A DNA stretch of 64,000 nucleotides from Microbacterium sp. oral taxon 186 str. F0373 (GTDB lineage: Bacteria > Actinomycetota > Actinomycetes > Actinomycetales > Microbacteriaceae). The position numbers and the translations under genes were made by a program. Where the stretch lies: the NCBI RefSeq assembly GCF_000411455.1, contig NZ_KE150458.1, forward strand, positions 124,001 to 188,000. Direction: 5' to 3'. The notes under the pieces were generated by a model. It had not been told where the DNA came from. It saw only the letters and a list, made by a program, of their open reading frames with translations, and did no database searches. This document shows positions 25,650 to 36,822 of this stretch, piece after piece. Numbering within the stretch: the stretch's first letter is position 1; each line of letters begins with the position of its first letter.

Positions 25650-26243
25650 TCAGGCGTAGATGATGCGGGATATTGCGGAAACCACCTGCGGGTCTCCGGG
25701 GCGCGAGCCAGTAAGACGCGCGATGCGCCGGAGCGTGGACTGATCGTCCCGGCCGATCACTGTGGCGGTCGAGCGCGGCCGATACAGCACCAGGTTGGGG
25801 GAGACGCCCCCTGGTCCTGGCCACACGACCAGTACGCTGCGACGAAAGTGGGCGGCAACGCCCATGTTCCGGAGCATGCGGCCGATGCCTTCGACGCCGG
25901 TCTGCAAAGTCTTCTTGTCGCAGTGCGCGGCGAGTTCCATACCTCGCCGAGTCACACCACCGAGAGTCCAATAGAAGCCGGCTCGCCAGACTTTCGAATC
26001 GAGCAGGGTCACGTCCCGGCCGGAGATGACGACGTGATCGATGTTGGCGGTGAATCCCGGAATCGGGATCCGCACGTCGTGGATGACGGTGGGGCCGCTC
26101 TCACGCCCTGCAAGTTGGGCGAGTACGCGGCCCGTGCGCGCCTCTCCGACGGCGCCGACCTTCCCGACATCACCGAATCTGGAGTCCGCGATCACCGATC
26201 GACCTGCTCGACCGATCACAGTGCCTTGCACGTGTGAGGCCAT
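25650..26243 (-). CDS. NERD-domain nuclease-related protein
   Basis: 197 residues. GEARTGRVL opens the domain, followed by VIHDVRIP, NIDHVVISG and LLDSKVW. That is the NERD (nuclease-related domain) order with acidic residue D in NIDH and the D-x-K pair in DSK. NERD proteins are thought to act on DNA. ATG 26243 shares one base with the stop of the 55-aa membrane protein gene (TGATG). Part of the transfer region. Confidence 0.75.
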   Translation of the reverse strand: MASHVQGTVIGRAGRSVIADSRFGDVGKVGAVGEARTGRVLAQLAGRESGPTVIHDVRIPIPGFTANIDHVVISGRDVTLLDSKVWRAGFYWTLGGVTRRGMELAAHCDKKTLQTGVEGIGRMLRNMGVAAHFRRSVLVVWPGPGGVSPNLVLYRPRSTATVIGRDDQSTLRRIARLTGSRPGDPQVVSAISRIIYA

Positions 26244-26410
26244 CAGCCGATCCACCCCGACACGAGCGAGTAGATCAGTCCGATCGCCGCGGCAGCGAGG
26301 ATCGACCCTGCCGTGATCGCACCGGCGCGTGTGGAGAAGAAGCCTGCGATGTCGTCGGCGTCACGGCTGACGCGATCGCGGTAGCGGCCGAGGGGTCCGT
26401 CGGAGTTCAT
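26243..26410 (-). CDS. Small membrane protein, 55 aa
   Basis: Short charged N-terminus and one hydrophobic helix (residues about 27-52, ITAGSILAAAAIGLIYSLV). ATG 26410 is exactly 6 nt after an M2 element, and its stop overlaps the NERD gene start. Could be a small component of the transfer channel. Confidence 0.6.
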   Translation of the reverse strand: MNSDGPLGRYRDRVSRDADDIAGFFSTRAGAITAGSILAAAAIGLIYSLVSGWIG

Positions 26411-26416
26411 GCCATC

Positions 26417-26427
26417 CACCCCTGCGG
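26417..26427 (-). promoter_or_regulatory. M2 element (CCGCAGGGGTG)
   Basis: CCGCAGGGGTG, GATGGC, then ATG 26410. Leaderless candidate. Confidence 0.5.
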
Positions 26428-26518
26428 CACGACCGCGATTCGAATCCGATTCGTGCGGGGGTCGGTATCTCCGCTCCTGCAGCACGAGCCGCGTCCGTAG
26501 TGGTTCCCGGTGTTGGGT

Positions 26519-27880
26519 TCAGAACACCAGTCGTTCAGGGACCTTCGTAGCAGCGGTCGCACCGTACCCGCGGTCGGCGTTGTCGCGAGGCGCACCGCTC
26601 GCAGGATCCAGAATCAGGTGCGGTGGTTCCTTGAACCCGAAACGTTGCAGCGTGATGTCGGATAGGTTCCGAGGTTGACGGCCGCGGCGCAGCTGGTGCG
26701 GGACAAGGCGGAGGCCAGCTGCGTAGTGCGCGACCGCGGTCGGCGCGTACATCCGCTGCGGTGGGCGAATCGCCGAACCGTCCAGTAGGGAGACGTCTTC
26801 CCGCCCGCCGGCGGGGCCGGTCGGGCGTTGCGCTGACAGGAAGAGAAACTCGTCCGAAACCTCATGTCGGGCCGGGAACCAGTCACGCCAGTCGACGACA
26901 AGCATCCGACCCGCGGTGCGGTTATGGATGCTCCCCGGTCGGAATCGAGTTGCACGCGAGATTCCCTTGCGCACCTCGGCGTCGAGCGATCGCCGCGAAC
27001 CTCGGCCAGCGTTTGTCCGGTCGGCGACGACGAACACGACGATGAAGCCGGCATCGTCGAGCGGCCGACGCTCCATCGCCTCAGCCCACAGGAATGCCTT
27101 CTGCTCGGCCGCCTTCGACCACGAGGCTGTCATCTCGACCACGATGCGCACCCCGTCGCCGCGGACGATTACTGCATCTCCGGCCTTCTGGCTGTTCGCA
27201 AGCGCCGGTGGGACATCGGCCCCGGTGGCCGTGTAAGCGATGTCGCGCATCAGTGACTGCCGCTCACCAAGCGCGGTCGCAACGGGGAGCAGCTCCGCCA
27301 CGCGAAGGATGAGCTCGGTCGTGAGAACGTTGTGCCGGTCATACTGACCGCCAGTGAGGAACTTCTCGCCGGCGGTCACGGACACCCATTCGCTGTACGT
27401 CATCCTTGGCTTCATCAGCTGGTCGAACGCGTGCGAAGCGGACGGGCGAAGCATGCGTGCGCGAACTGCGGCATCCCCGGATGCACCGGGCATCCACAGC
27501 GATCCGGTGTCGATCAGATCGAGCGCGAACATGTCCCCGAGCGCACGAGAGACATGCGAGTCGGAGAGGTGGCGGTCGGTGAGAGCGGCGAACTGCTCGG
27601 CGGTGACAGTGCGCCACGATGCGAGCACACCGAGGAGGTCAAGCTTCGCCTGCCACTGGTGGTCTATGCGCGCAAGAGCGGTATCTCGGTCCGTCGACAG
27701 ATGCTTTGGTCGCTTGCCAGCGAGGCCCGCATGCTCCATCCGTTCAAGGTGCTCACGCGACGCCCACTGTGCGACCGAGCCGTGCTGCCAGACGCCGTCC
27801 CAGTACGGGTCGAGTCGTGCAGCAGAGCGGTGCGGATGCCCCGGCATGTTCGTCGGGATCGAGCCGATCGGGTACGCCAC
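26519..27880 (-). CDS. Replication-relaxation-like protein
   Basis: 453 residues. An N-terminal winged-helix segment (about 75-115, LLGVLASWRTVTAEQFA) is followed by a nuclease-like core (VIVRGDGVRIVVEMTAS, then FIVVFVV). The order matches actinobacterial replication-relaxation (Replic_Relax) proteins, proposed to help plasmid replication or relaxation at the transfer origin. The GTG start at 27880 is 2 nt after the preceding stop; an in-frame ATG lies 11 codons on. No separate relaxase is seen in the window, so this is the best candidate for DNA processing. Confidence 0.65.
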   Translation of the reverse strand: MAYPIGSIPTNMPGHPHRSAARLDPYWDGVWQHGSVAQWASREHLERMEHAGLAGKRPKHLSTDRDTALARIDHQWQAKLDLLGVLASWRTVTAEQFAALTDRHLSDSHVSRALGDMFALDLIDTGSLWMPGASGDAAVRARMLRPSASHAFDQLMKPRMTYSEWVSVTAGEKFLTGGQYDRHNVLTTELILRVAELLPVATALGERQSLMRDIAYTATGADVPPALANSQKAGDAVIVRGDGVRIVVEMTASWSKAAEQKAFLWAEAMERRPLDDAGFIVVFVVADRTNAGRGSRRSLDAEVRKGISRATRFRPGSIHNRTAGRMLVVDWRDWFPARHEVSDEFLFLSAQRPTGPAGGREDVSLLDGSAIRPPQRMYAPTAVAHYAAGLRLVPHQLRRGRQPRNLSDITLQRFGFKEPPHLILDPASGAPRDNADRGYGATAATKVPERLVF

Positions 27881-27882
27881 GG

Positions 27883-28197
27883 TCAGGAGATGAAGAACCG
27901 TACGACGCCGCCCAGGCCCGCGAACAGGAGGATGACCCCGGTGATCTCGTCGAACTTGCGTCTGCCAGGGCTCTGATCGCGTACCGGAATCAGGGAAATC
28001 GCGCCGACCAGCAGCACGACGCAGTACTCAATGAGAGGAAGGACGGAGGTGACCTCTGGCGAAAAATCGATCCAGCGGAATAGCCGATTGGCCATCAGAA
28101 GGACGCCCACGACTGCCAGCGGCAACTCCACGACGAGTTTCTGCGTCGAGGTCACTCGAAGACCGGTAATCGTCTTGGTGCTGCTCGTGTCTGCCAT
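27883..28197 (-). CDS. Three-helix membrane protein, 104 aa
   Basis: Hydrophobic stretches at about 22-40, 54-72 and 85-103. It has no recognised family. AAGGAG lies 5 nt before ATG 28197, and an M1 element lies 33 nt upstream. The next gene (replication-relaxation-like) follows after 2 nt, so the pair is one operon. Possibly a channel or anchor subunit. Confidence 0.65.
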   Translation of the reverse strand: MADTSSTKTITGLRVTSTQKLVVELPLAVVGVLLMANRLFRWIDFSPEVTSVLPLIEYCVVLLVGAISLIPVRDQSPGRRKFDEITGVILLFAGLGGVVRFFIS

Positions 28198-28230
28198 CGC
28201 TACTCCTTGTGATTCGAGGCGTTCCTGATC

Positions 28231-28241
28231 CACATGCACGG
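28231..28241 (-). promoter_or_regulatory. M1 element (CCGTGCATGTG)
   Basis: 33 nt before ATG 28197, which has its own Shine-Dalgarno sequence; transcription from about 28224 would give a leader of about 27 nt. Confidence 0.55.
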
Positions 28242-28321
28242 CGCTCATTCCACCTGCGCTAGCTCGTCGGCGCTGAGCATTCCCGGCCAGTCGCATCGTC
28301 AGCCGACGAGTATCGTGCGCG

Positions 28322-30724
28322 TCACGTAGTCCACACGAGCTCGTCGCGCTGCTGCCGCCAGTTCGGCACCTGGATGGTGAAAGGGTCGTTGCGGCGGCCG
28401 CCGGCAGTGGCGCGGACGATCGCATGGAACTGCGGGAGGTTGACGATGTCGCCCGGCTCCCAGGTGTCACCTGACTGCACGAGGTCACGCACGAGTTCCG
28501 CGACCGTGTTCGCTTCTTCCTGGCGGAAGATGACCAGGCTGCCAAAGCCGAGGAACGTGCGGCGTACTTCTTGGGCGAGTGTCTCGGGGGTCTGCGTCGC
28601 GAACACGCATCGGACGCCCAGCGCGCGGTCGTCGTCGCGGAGCGCGCGGATGACGCGGTCGTTCGTGTTCGCGATGTGCTTGACCTCGTCGGCGAAGATC
28701 GAAACGGCACGATTCTGCTCGAACCATCCGACGCACGTGCGGCGGATGTCCTCACGGAGTGTGTAGAGCAGCAGCCCCGACATGTCCTCACGGAGCTTGT
28801 CGTCCGGGAGCATCCCGGACGGACCGATGCCGGTGTTCAAGACGACGGCGACATCGGCTTCTAGAAGCTGCGGCCACGTGTACCTGATTCCCCGCGACCA
28901 CCAGTGCTCGACGCCCATGAGTGCAGCGATCTTCGTGCGCGGCGCGTCGACGAGTTGACCTCGTTGCGCGGGAGTCTTGCCGTCTCCGTAGAGCGGCGCG
29001 AGCCGACCTGAAATGTAGGCGAAGCTCGCGGCAGCCGCATTGTGCGGGTCTGCGCCGGCGTTCTTGATCGCGGCAGCGAGTTCGACGCCGAGAGCGTCCC
29101 CGGAGTTCGTCAGCAGAATGTCTGCGTAGTAGAAGGGTGACGCGCCAAGGCGCACGGGCGCGAGCGTAACCGACTGAGCGATCTCGGGGGAGTGGGCGAG
29201 CGCGAGACCCGCCTCCAGAACGCGAGTGAGTGTGTCGAACGAGCGTGGACCGATGGATACCTCACCCCAGATGTAGACGAGCGCGGCGACGACCTTCCGC
29301 GCCCATGCGTCGACGCCTTCACCGGGCAGGACAGGGAACAGATCGATGCCGATTGGGCATGAGGGATCCAGGACGTGGATGATCGTCTTCTGCGGGTCCT
29401 GGTTGTAGTCCAGCCATCGTTCATACTGCGCGCTAGCGAGACCGTCGCCCTTGGTGTCGAACGCGACCATCGCGTGTCGAGCGGGCGCTCCGGGGACCCC
29501 GGAAGGGCGTACTCGCTCGCGTGACGCGGCGCCCCACAGATGCTCGAGTAGCGCGGTCTTACCGGATCCCGCCTGACCGAGAACCGCGAGGCCTGCATAC
29601 GCGGCCCCGGCATCCAGATGAACGAGCTGATCATCGTTGATGCCGATCGGCGGACCGATGCGATCTCGCATGCACGACGGCGCCGGACGTGCCGCAGTCG
29701 TGGCGCCACCGGACGCGCCGGAGTGCGGAGCGATGAGCGCGAGCGGGATGTGCGGTCCGACGAGAAACGACGTCGGAGCGAGCGGATAGTCACCGCCGAA
29801 TTCAGCCTGCGTGTACTGCTCGCCGTCCTTGTTCGTCCGCTGCTTCTCGGCGCGCGGTTTCCGCGCCGGCGCAGCGCGCTTCGGAGCTGCGGGAACGAAC
29901 CCCCATTTGAGCTCGCCGATGAGTGTGCGCAGTTCGCTCGGCAGGATGAGCTTCCACGTCCCGAGAGCACCCGCCGCGAACACCGCCGCTGCAGCCAACG
30001 GCAGCCAGAGCGGGAGCGCAATGTGTAGCAGCATCGTCAGGAACCCGATCGCGAGAGACAGCCCCGCGCCGGCAACCCAACGCAAGATCTCCCGAGCGAC
30101 GGTGATCTTCCGAGGGACGACGTTCAGGCCGAACCCGGGGATACCCGAAGCGACGCGCGACACGATGTCGGCGGCTCGGTCAGGGTCTCTCCCGCCGGCG
30201 TACAGAGACATGACGACCGCGCCCGGCAGACGAGAGTGATGAGTGCGCATCGCGTGGTGATCGAGCCACCTCGCGTACTTGCGGGACTCGCGGTACTGGG
30301 CGGGCTTCCGGATGCTCATCGCGACCCACTCACCCTCCATCAGGAGGTTCGCGACGATGCGCGAGAGGGTCGTGAAGTCTGCGCCAGCTTGCGTGTCCAT
30401 CATGGGTCGGGCGCCACGTGCGATGCCGATGTTCGCGAACCCGCCAGCGGCGACAAGATCGGGTACATCGTCAACTTCCGTGGAGCGAGAGTTCATCGCT
30501 TGTGCGAGCGCGAACGCGACCGACTCCTGGTTCTGCGCGTCCTCGGTGACGAACGAGTGCTCGAGCCTCCCAGCGGCTGTCTTCATCGTCACGAACGTCG
30601 CCCCCGTAGGGGCTCCGGCCAGCGCGGACGCCGCCTCGTTTGCAATGTCGGTCGGGGACGAGTGGATTGCTCCCGCCTTCGTCAACTGGAATGCACGAAC
30701 CCCGAACTTGGAGTGGCTGCTCAT
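28322..30724 (-). CDS. VirD4/TraD-like coupling ATPase
   Basis: 800 residues. Two close hydrophobic helices near 220-265 anchor it. Walker A GQAGSGKTALL is near residue 384 and Walker B VSIFADEVKHI near 675, followed by FATQTPETLA, typical of type IV coupling ATPases that feed DNA to the channel. ATG 30724 follows an M2 element by 7 nt. With the ATPases at 10403, 12259 and 21473, it makes four potential motor proteins in one element. Confidence 0.8.
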   Translation of the reverse strand: MSSHSKFGVRAFQLTKAGAIHSSPTDIANEAASALAGAPTGATFVTMKTAAGRLEHSFVTEDAQNQESVAFALAQAMNSRSTEVDDVPDLVAAGGFANIGIARGARPMMDTQAGADFTTLSRIVANLLMEGEWVAMSIRKPAQYRESRKYARWLDHHAMRTHHSRLPGAVVMSLYAGGRDPDRAADIVSRVASGIPGFGLNVVPRKITVAREILRWVAGAGLSLAIGFLTMLLHIALPLWLPLAAAAVFAAGALGTWKLILPSELRTLIGELKWGFVPAAPKRAAPARKPRAEKQRTNKDGEQYTQAEFGGDYPLAPTSFLVGPHIPLALIAPHSGASGGATTAARPAPSCMRDRIGPPIGINDDQLVHLDAGAAYAGLAVLGQAGSGKTALLEHLWGAASRERVRPSGVPGAPARHAMVAFDTKGDGLASAQYERWLDYNQDPQKTIIHVLDPSCPIGIDLFPVLPGEGVDAWARKVVAALVYIWGEVSIGPRSFDTLTRVLEAGLALAHSPEIAQSVTLAPVRLGASPFYYADILLTNSGDALGVELAAAIKNAGADPHNAAAASFAYISGRLAPLYGDGKTPAQRGQLVDAPRTKIAALMGVEHWWSRGIRYTWPQLLEADVAVVLNTGIGPSGMLPDDKLREDMSGLLLYTLREDIRRTCVGWFEQNRAVSIFADEVKHIANTNDRVIRALRDDDRALGVRCVFATQTPETLAQEVRRTFLGFGSLVIFRQEEANTVAELVRDLVQSGDTWEPGDIVNLPQFHAIVRATAGGRRNDPFTIQVPNWRQQRDELVWTT

Positions 30725-30731
30725 GCGGGAC

Positions 30732-30742
30732 CACCCCTGCGG
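30732..30742 (-). promoter_or_regulatory. M2 element (CCGCAGGGGTG)
   Basis: CCGCAGGGGTG, 7 nt, then ATG 30724 of the coupling ATPase. Leaderless candidate. Confidence 0.5.
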
Positions 30743-31064
30743 CAAACCGCGGCGTAGCGAGCCGGTCTTCGGGGCTTGTTACCCCGCCTGTACGACGCTC
30801 AGTCGCAGCTGAAGATAGCCGTTGCCGCGGTACTTGCCGTCAGCCGCGTAGCCAACAGGAAACTCGCCATCTTGCTTCTCCCAGCCGAGGGTAACGACGG
30901 AGAGACTGGCGCCCATGTCGATGGGCCAGTCGCCAGCGTTCGTGTACATAGACATGCTGCCGGCGATGGGGCGAAGTTGGATCGGGACGTCCGATAGCAC
31001 GGTCGCTCCATCCCACACCTCGGCCACGTTCGGGACTGCTGCACGGATAGGTGACAGGTTGTAG

Positions 31065-31952
31065 TCACGCCGCCAGTGCGACGGTCGTGTTCATGATGGT
31101 CTCGAACTCGATGGGCGTCAAACGGCCCAGGCGGGCCTGCCGTCGTCGGCGGTGGTAGGTGCGCTCGATCCAGGTCACCATCGCGATGCGCAGCTGCTCG
31201 CGGGTGGTCCAGGGGCGGCGGTCGAGGACGTTCTTCTGAAGCAGCGCGAAGAACGATTCCATGGCGGCGTTGTCGCCGCTCGACCCGACTCTTCCCATGC
31301 TCCCGACCATGCGGTGTCGGCTGAGGGCGCGGAGCATCTTCCGGCTGCGGAATTGAGATCCCCTGTCCGAATGCACGACGCAGCCGGCGACGTCGCCGCG
31401 CATCAGGGCGGCGTTCTCGAGCGCCTGGACGACCAGACGGGACTTCATCCTCGAGTCGATCGAGTACCCCACGATCCGGCCGGAGTAGACGTCCTTGATC
31501 GCGCAGAGGTAGAGCTTGCCCTCGGCGGTCTTGTGCTCGGTGATATCCGTCAACCAGAGCTGGTTCGGGGCGTCGGCGGTGAACACGTGCCGGGTTCGGC
31601 CGTGCTCGTCGATGACGGCGCAGCGGTCGTCGTGGACGGGCGGGCCGGGCCGGCGGGCCTTGCTCCGCTTGGGCTTGCCGAACGCGCTGAACCAGCCGTT
31701 GCTGGAGGCGATCCGCCACGCGGTCCGGTCCGCCATCGCCTCCCCGTTGTCGCGGGCCTCGTCGGCGAGGAGCCGATGGCCGAACTCGGGGTCGTCCTGG
31801 TGGGCGTCGAACAGCGCGTTCGCGCGATACGCCTCGACCACCTCACTTGGGGTGATGGGGTTCGTCAGCCACCGGTAGTAGGGCTGGCGGGAGAGCTTGA
31901 GCACCCGACACGTCACCGTCACAGGGATCCCTGCGTCGGCGAGCTCGCTCAC
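31065..31952 (-). CDS. IS3-family transposase OrfB (DDE)
   Basis: 295 residues. The DDE catalytic triad is visible: D in LWLTDITEH, D in VVHSDRGSQF and E in DNAAMESFFALL, in the rve integrase core. It has a GTG start overlapping the orfA stop. Ahead of the overlap is GGGAAAAGG, a plausible -1 slippage site, so the active enzyme is probably an OrfAB fusion made by frameshifting. Confidence 0.9.
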   Translation of the reverse strand: MSELADAGIPVTVTCRVLKLSRQPYYRWLTNPITPSEVVEAYRANALFDAHQDDPEFGHRLLADEARDNGEAMADRTAWRIASSNGWFSAFGKPKRSKARRPGPPVHDDRCAVIDEHGRTRHVFTADAPNQLWLTDITEHKTAEGKLYLCAIKDVYSGRIVGYSIDSRMKSRLVVQALENAALMRGDVAGCVVHSDRGSQFRSRKMLRALSRHRMVGSMGRVGSSGDNAAMESFFALLQKNVLDRRPWTTREQLRIAMVTWIERTYHRRRRQARLGRLTPIEFETIMNTTVALAA

Positions 31953-32257
31953 GAGCGGGTAGAGCCTTTTCCCGGCAGGTTCGCCTGCGACAGATACGCC
32001 GCCGCGCGGCGGAGGACCTCGTTCTCCTGCTCGAGCAGACGGTTCCGCTTCTTCAGCTCACGGATCTCCGCCGCCTCGGTCCGGGACTGGCCGGGCTTCG
32101 CACCTGCGTCGATGTCGGCGCGACGCATCCACTTCTGCAGCGTCATCGGGTGAACACCGAAGTCTTTCGCGATCTGCTCGATCGTCACTCCGGGCTCACG
32201 GTTACTCGCGACGCGCACGACGTCGTCACGGAACTCGGACGGGTAGGGCTTGGGCAC
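31949..32257 (-). CDS. IS3-family transposase OrfA (HTH)
   Basis: 102 residues. An HTH segment (VTIEQIAKDFGVHPMTLQKW, about 24-44) binds the inverted repeats. A leucine-zipper-like helix (ELKKRNRLLEQENEVL) mediates multimerisation. The GTG 32257 start follows GGAAGG. OrfB overlaps its stop in the -1 frame. Confidence 0.85.
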   Translation of the reverse strand: MPKPYPSEFRDDVVRVASNREPGVTIEQIAKDFGVHPMTLQKWMRRADIDAGAKPGQSRTEAAEIRELKKRNRLLEQENEVLRRAAAYLSQANLPGKGSTRS

Positions 32258-32931
32258 AGCAACATCCTTCCAGGCCCACCCCCGCGGGCAAGCCAGATCA
32301 GATGTCACCTATTCGTGCAGCAGTCCCTTCTTACCGCGAAGCGTGACAGCTACGCCGTTGTCCGTTCCGACGGGCGGAAAGTAGAACTCAGCCTGCAGAC
32401 CGTGAATGGTCGCCGCTGTGCCGTCGAGGTTGTCGGCCGCATCGTTGGCCATGTACACCATCAGCTCAAGCTCGTCGCCAGGCTTCGCTCTGATGTAATC
32501 CCTGAACTCGCCCTCGCCGGCGGTTCGGACGCGGACGAAGTTGCGTTCGTCGCCGACTGCGGGGTTGTCAGTGATCGAGTTCAGAACGGCATAACCTGCG
32601 GGGTGCTTGCCGGTGAAGGTGTCTCGTTTCGGCCCCCAGCCCGCGTGCCAGATCTCTCCAGCCGGTGCGGGCGATGGTACCGCCGCTCCGGTCGCCGACG
32701 CCGACGCCGCAGCGGTTGGCTCAGCAGAGTCAGCTTGTTGCGCGGGCGTCTTCCAGAAGAATGCCCACGCGGTGAAGAGAAGCGCGACAACGCCAACGAC
32801 CGTCCCCACCCAGACGAGCACGTGCGCCGTCCTCGCCCGCTGATCCGTCGTCCCCACGCGCTCATAATCCTGGAGTCCGGCCCACGGGCGCAAGTCGCAG
32901 GCGTGCCCCCTCGATATGGGCACATTTCGAT

Positions 32932-32945
32932 ACACACAAGTGTGT
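32932..32945. promoter_or_regulatory. Palindrome ACACACAAGTGTGT, possible operator
   Basis: Lies 75 bp upstream of the broken membrane-protein gene. On the minus strand TATAGA (a possible -10) abuts its edge. It shares TGTGTC and an A/T flank with the sites at 3580 and 56014. Confidence 0.35.
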
Positions 32946-33616
32946 CTATATGGAGGCGAGGAGCGCGATAATCGCCCACAGCGCCGCGCGCCCGCCCCCG
33001 CCCGGTTCCCCCAACCCCTGTTGCCGGCTCTTCCTTCGGCGTTCCGACACGTCCCGCGAGCGGGTCGTGTCGTTCCGTCTTCGGTGCGTGTCGGCGCCCT
33101 TGCCGCGGAAGCGGCTGCGGGTCGTCCTGCATGATGTCGGCACGGGGGCCGCCTTCATGCGATGGACGAGGGTTGCCCGCTCTCAGCCACTGCGTGGCTG
33201 TTCGTGGGCTGCGCGGTCTGCTGCCGTGGACGGCATCAGACCTGGCTTGGGGGACTCCTGGCCGGAGGGGCTGCCATCCACTATGTGTGCGGCTGTCGGG
33301 TGGTTCTGTCGTGGCGGTGCGGTCGAGGTGTTTCGTGTCGGCACGAGACGCTTCAATTCGTGTGCGGGAGTGGACCTGTGAGGGGGTGAACGGGCACGCG
33401 GTAGGCATACGGTTCGTGAGTGTTCAGAGTCACGCTTCGAGATGCTCCTTACTGTTACGGCGCGACACCAGTTGGTGTGTTCAGACGGGTCAACGGGAGC
33501 GCACAAAGGTCACCACCAGCACGTTGCGACGAGACGCCCTAACCATCCCGGGAACCGGACCAGCACCAGCAACGAAACGCAAACGACCAGCACCATCACG
33601 CCACTGCACGCACCCC
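32946..33616. other. Gene-free tract with opposite strand skews, possible origin
   Basis: No convincing gene. About 33100-33450 is G/T-rich on the plus strand. About 33490-33616, and its continuation beyond the IS21 copy (35749-35940), is A/C-rich with very few T. The switch occurs at the palindrome ACACCA-GT-TGGTGT near 33470. Reading outward, both strands are therefore A/C-rich. This could mark divergent untranslated transcripts or an origin. ORFs such as 33162-33389 have no Shine-Dalgarno sequence. Confidence 0.4.
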
Positions 33617-33683
33617 TGTCGACGACGCTCGAAAATGAGGCCAACACGACGCTCGAAAACGAGGCCACCTGGTTGTCGTTTGC

Positions 33684-35674
<1,991 letters not shown>

Positions 35675-35748
35675 CCACCCAATCTGTCTGGGTGGCCTCG
35701 TTTTCGCCCGTCGCTAATGCGTCAGATTCGAGCGTCGCCGACAACCCC

Positions 35749-36138
35749 ACGGGAAGTCAACCCCCGGAACACGCAGAAGACCCATAAACCTCACCAGACA
35801 CAGGCCCGCACCAGCCCCCGAAACAAGCCCGCCCCGGAACAGAAACCACGCACCTTCAAGCGAAAAGCAGCACAACGCCACACCACGGGCAGCACGTCGA
35901 ACCGCCACAACACGCAACGAACAGCCACACGCGAGAGCCCGTCAGGGCGCGAGCTCTTGAGTATGGCCCAGCGGAGGGGGTGGTTGCGCCTGTAGAGTGC
36001 AGACCGGGGATCAGGGTCGGTCCCCTGGGCTACCGCCGCGCGGCACCCTGGTCGGGTGCGGTCGCGGTGATGATGTCTCTCGGCTATCGCCGCGGCGCCC
36101 CGGATGACCGGCTCCGATAGACAGGGTGTGATGAAGAG
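35749..36138 (+). other. Gene-free A/C-rich tract and leader of the 227-aa gene
   Basis: 35749-35940 is nearly T-free on the plus strand and continues the tract left of the IS21 copy. About 36030-36110 holds two imperfect repeats, each near GGCTAYCGCCGCG, which can form hairpins. TAGAGT (35993) and a nearby TTGAGT (35954) are possible promoter pieces with poor spacing. No convincing gene. Confidence 0.4.
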
Positions 36139-36822
36139 ATGCCGTTGAACGTTCGCATGGGGATCGCGTCTTTTGACGCGATGCTTTCCGTCGTGCGCGT
36201 GAACCATCTCGATGTCGAGACGGTTATCGTCTCGTGGGATCGGAAGCACCGTTCGGCTGCGGTGATGGGTTTGCTCGACATCGACGGTCAGCTGGTGGAT
36301 GTACGTCCAGATGTGACCGGCCGGCTGACCTCGCTGTTGCAGGCGCCGATGCATCCCGACGTGCTCCGTCTTGCGTACCCGGACGCGGATCTTGTGCTGT
36401 CAGGTCAGGTGTCATTGTCGGTGTCGGTGCATGAGCCGACGTGGGCGCGCGTGCTCGACAATGTGGAGCTTCGTGTTCAGGCGGGACTTCGAGTCGCGTC
36501 GGAGGACATCGTTACTGCGGTGTGGGTGACGCTTGAGGCTGCGGGGCAGCCGAACGGGTCGGTGACGTTGGAGCGTCGGGTGATGTTTCCGGAGCTTCCC
36601 GACGACATTGTGTTCGAGCCGGCCTGGCTGTCAACTCGGCAGGAGGGTGCGGGGGAGCACGTCTCCTGGGGTGACGCGACACGGTCGTTCCCGACGCAGG
36701 AGATCACGCGCGCGCTGATGGTCTTGATGAATGAGCTTGCGGTCCGCCATGAGCGGGAGACGAACCTGACGGAGTCTTCGAACGGCAAGCTCGTGCTCAC
36801 GAAGGCTGTTGTCAGCCTGTAG
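36139..36822 (+). CDS. Hypothetical protein, 227 aa
   Basis: No recognised family. Beta-rich pattern (SLSVSVHEPTW, VWVTLEAAG) with acidic surface and a helical C-terminus; no membrane segment. A GAAGAG sequence lies just before ATG 36139. Its stop abuts that of the converging gene at 36823. It has its own leader with repeats, so may be separately regulated. Confidence 0.65.
   Translation: MPLNVRMGIASFDAMLSVVRVNHLDVETVIVSWDRKHRSAAVMGLLDIDGQLVDVRPDVTGRLTSLLQAPMHPDVLRLAYPDADLVLSGQVSLSVSVHEPTWARVLDNVELRVQAGLRVASEDIVTAVWVTLEAAGQPNGSVTLERRVMFPELPDDIVFEPAWLSTRQEGAGEHVSWGDATRSFPTQEITRALMVLMNELAVRHERETNLTESSNGKLVLTKAVVSL

Larger units (their letters stand above)
31032..32327 (-). mobile_element. IS3-family insertion sequence, 1296 bp
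   Basis: Imperfect terminal inverted repeats of 25 bp (GGGACTGCTGCACG, R, ATAGGTGACA) lie at both ends. The 3-bp target duplication is TTC (31029-31031 and 32328-32330). It carries overlapping orfA and orfB on the minus strand. It disrupts a membrane-protein gene in reading frame. Confidence 0.9.
30779..32857 (-). pseudogene. Membrane-anchored protein gene split by an IS3-type element
   Basis: The 5' part (32857-32328) encodes a transmembrane helix, an Ala/Ser/Pro linker and a beta-rich domain up to VTLRGK. The 3' part (31031-30779) encodes AEVWDGATVL onward to the original stop. Removing the IS and one copy of the 3-bp duplication (GAA on this strand) joins GKN-VAEVW in one frame. The restored protein of about 260 residues would be a bitopic exported protein of unknown role. 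A start at GTG 32857 is chosen because it precedes the helix. Both halves are now separated. Confidence 0.75.

Noticed and set aside
33162-33389. 75-aa Cys-rich ORF in the gene-free tract
   Set aside because: No Shine-Dalgarno sequence or M element, and codon bias unlike neighbours; base skew explains the open frame.
35717-35995. 92-aa basic ORF at the right end of the IS21 copy
   Set aside because: It starts inside the IS end and exists because the tract is almost free of T (few stop codons).
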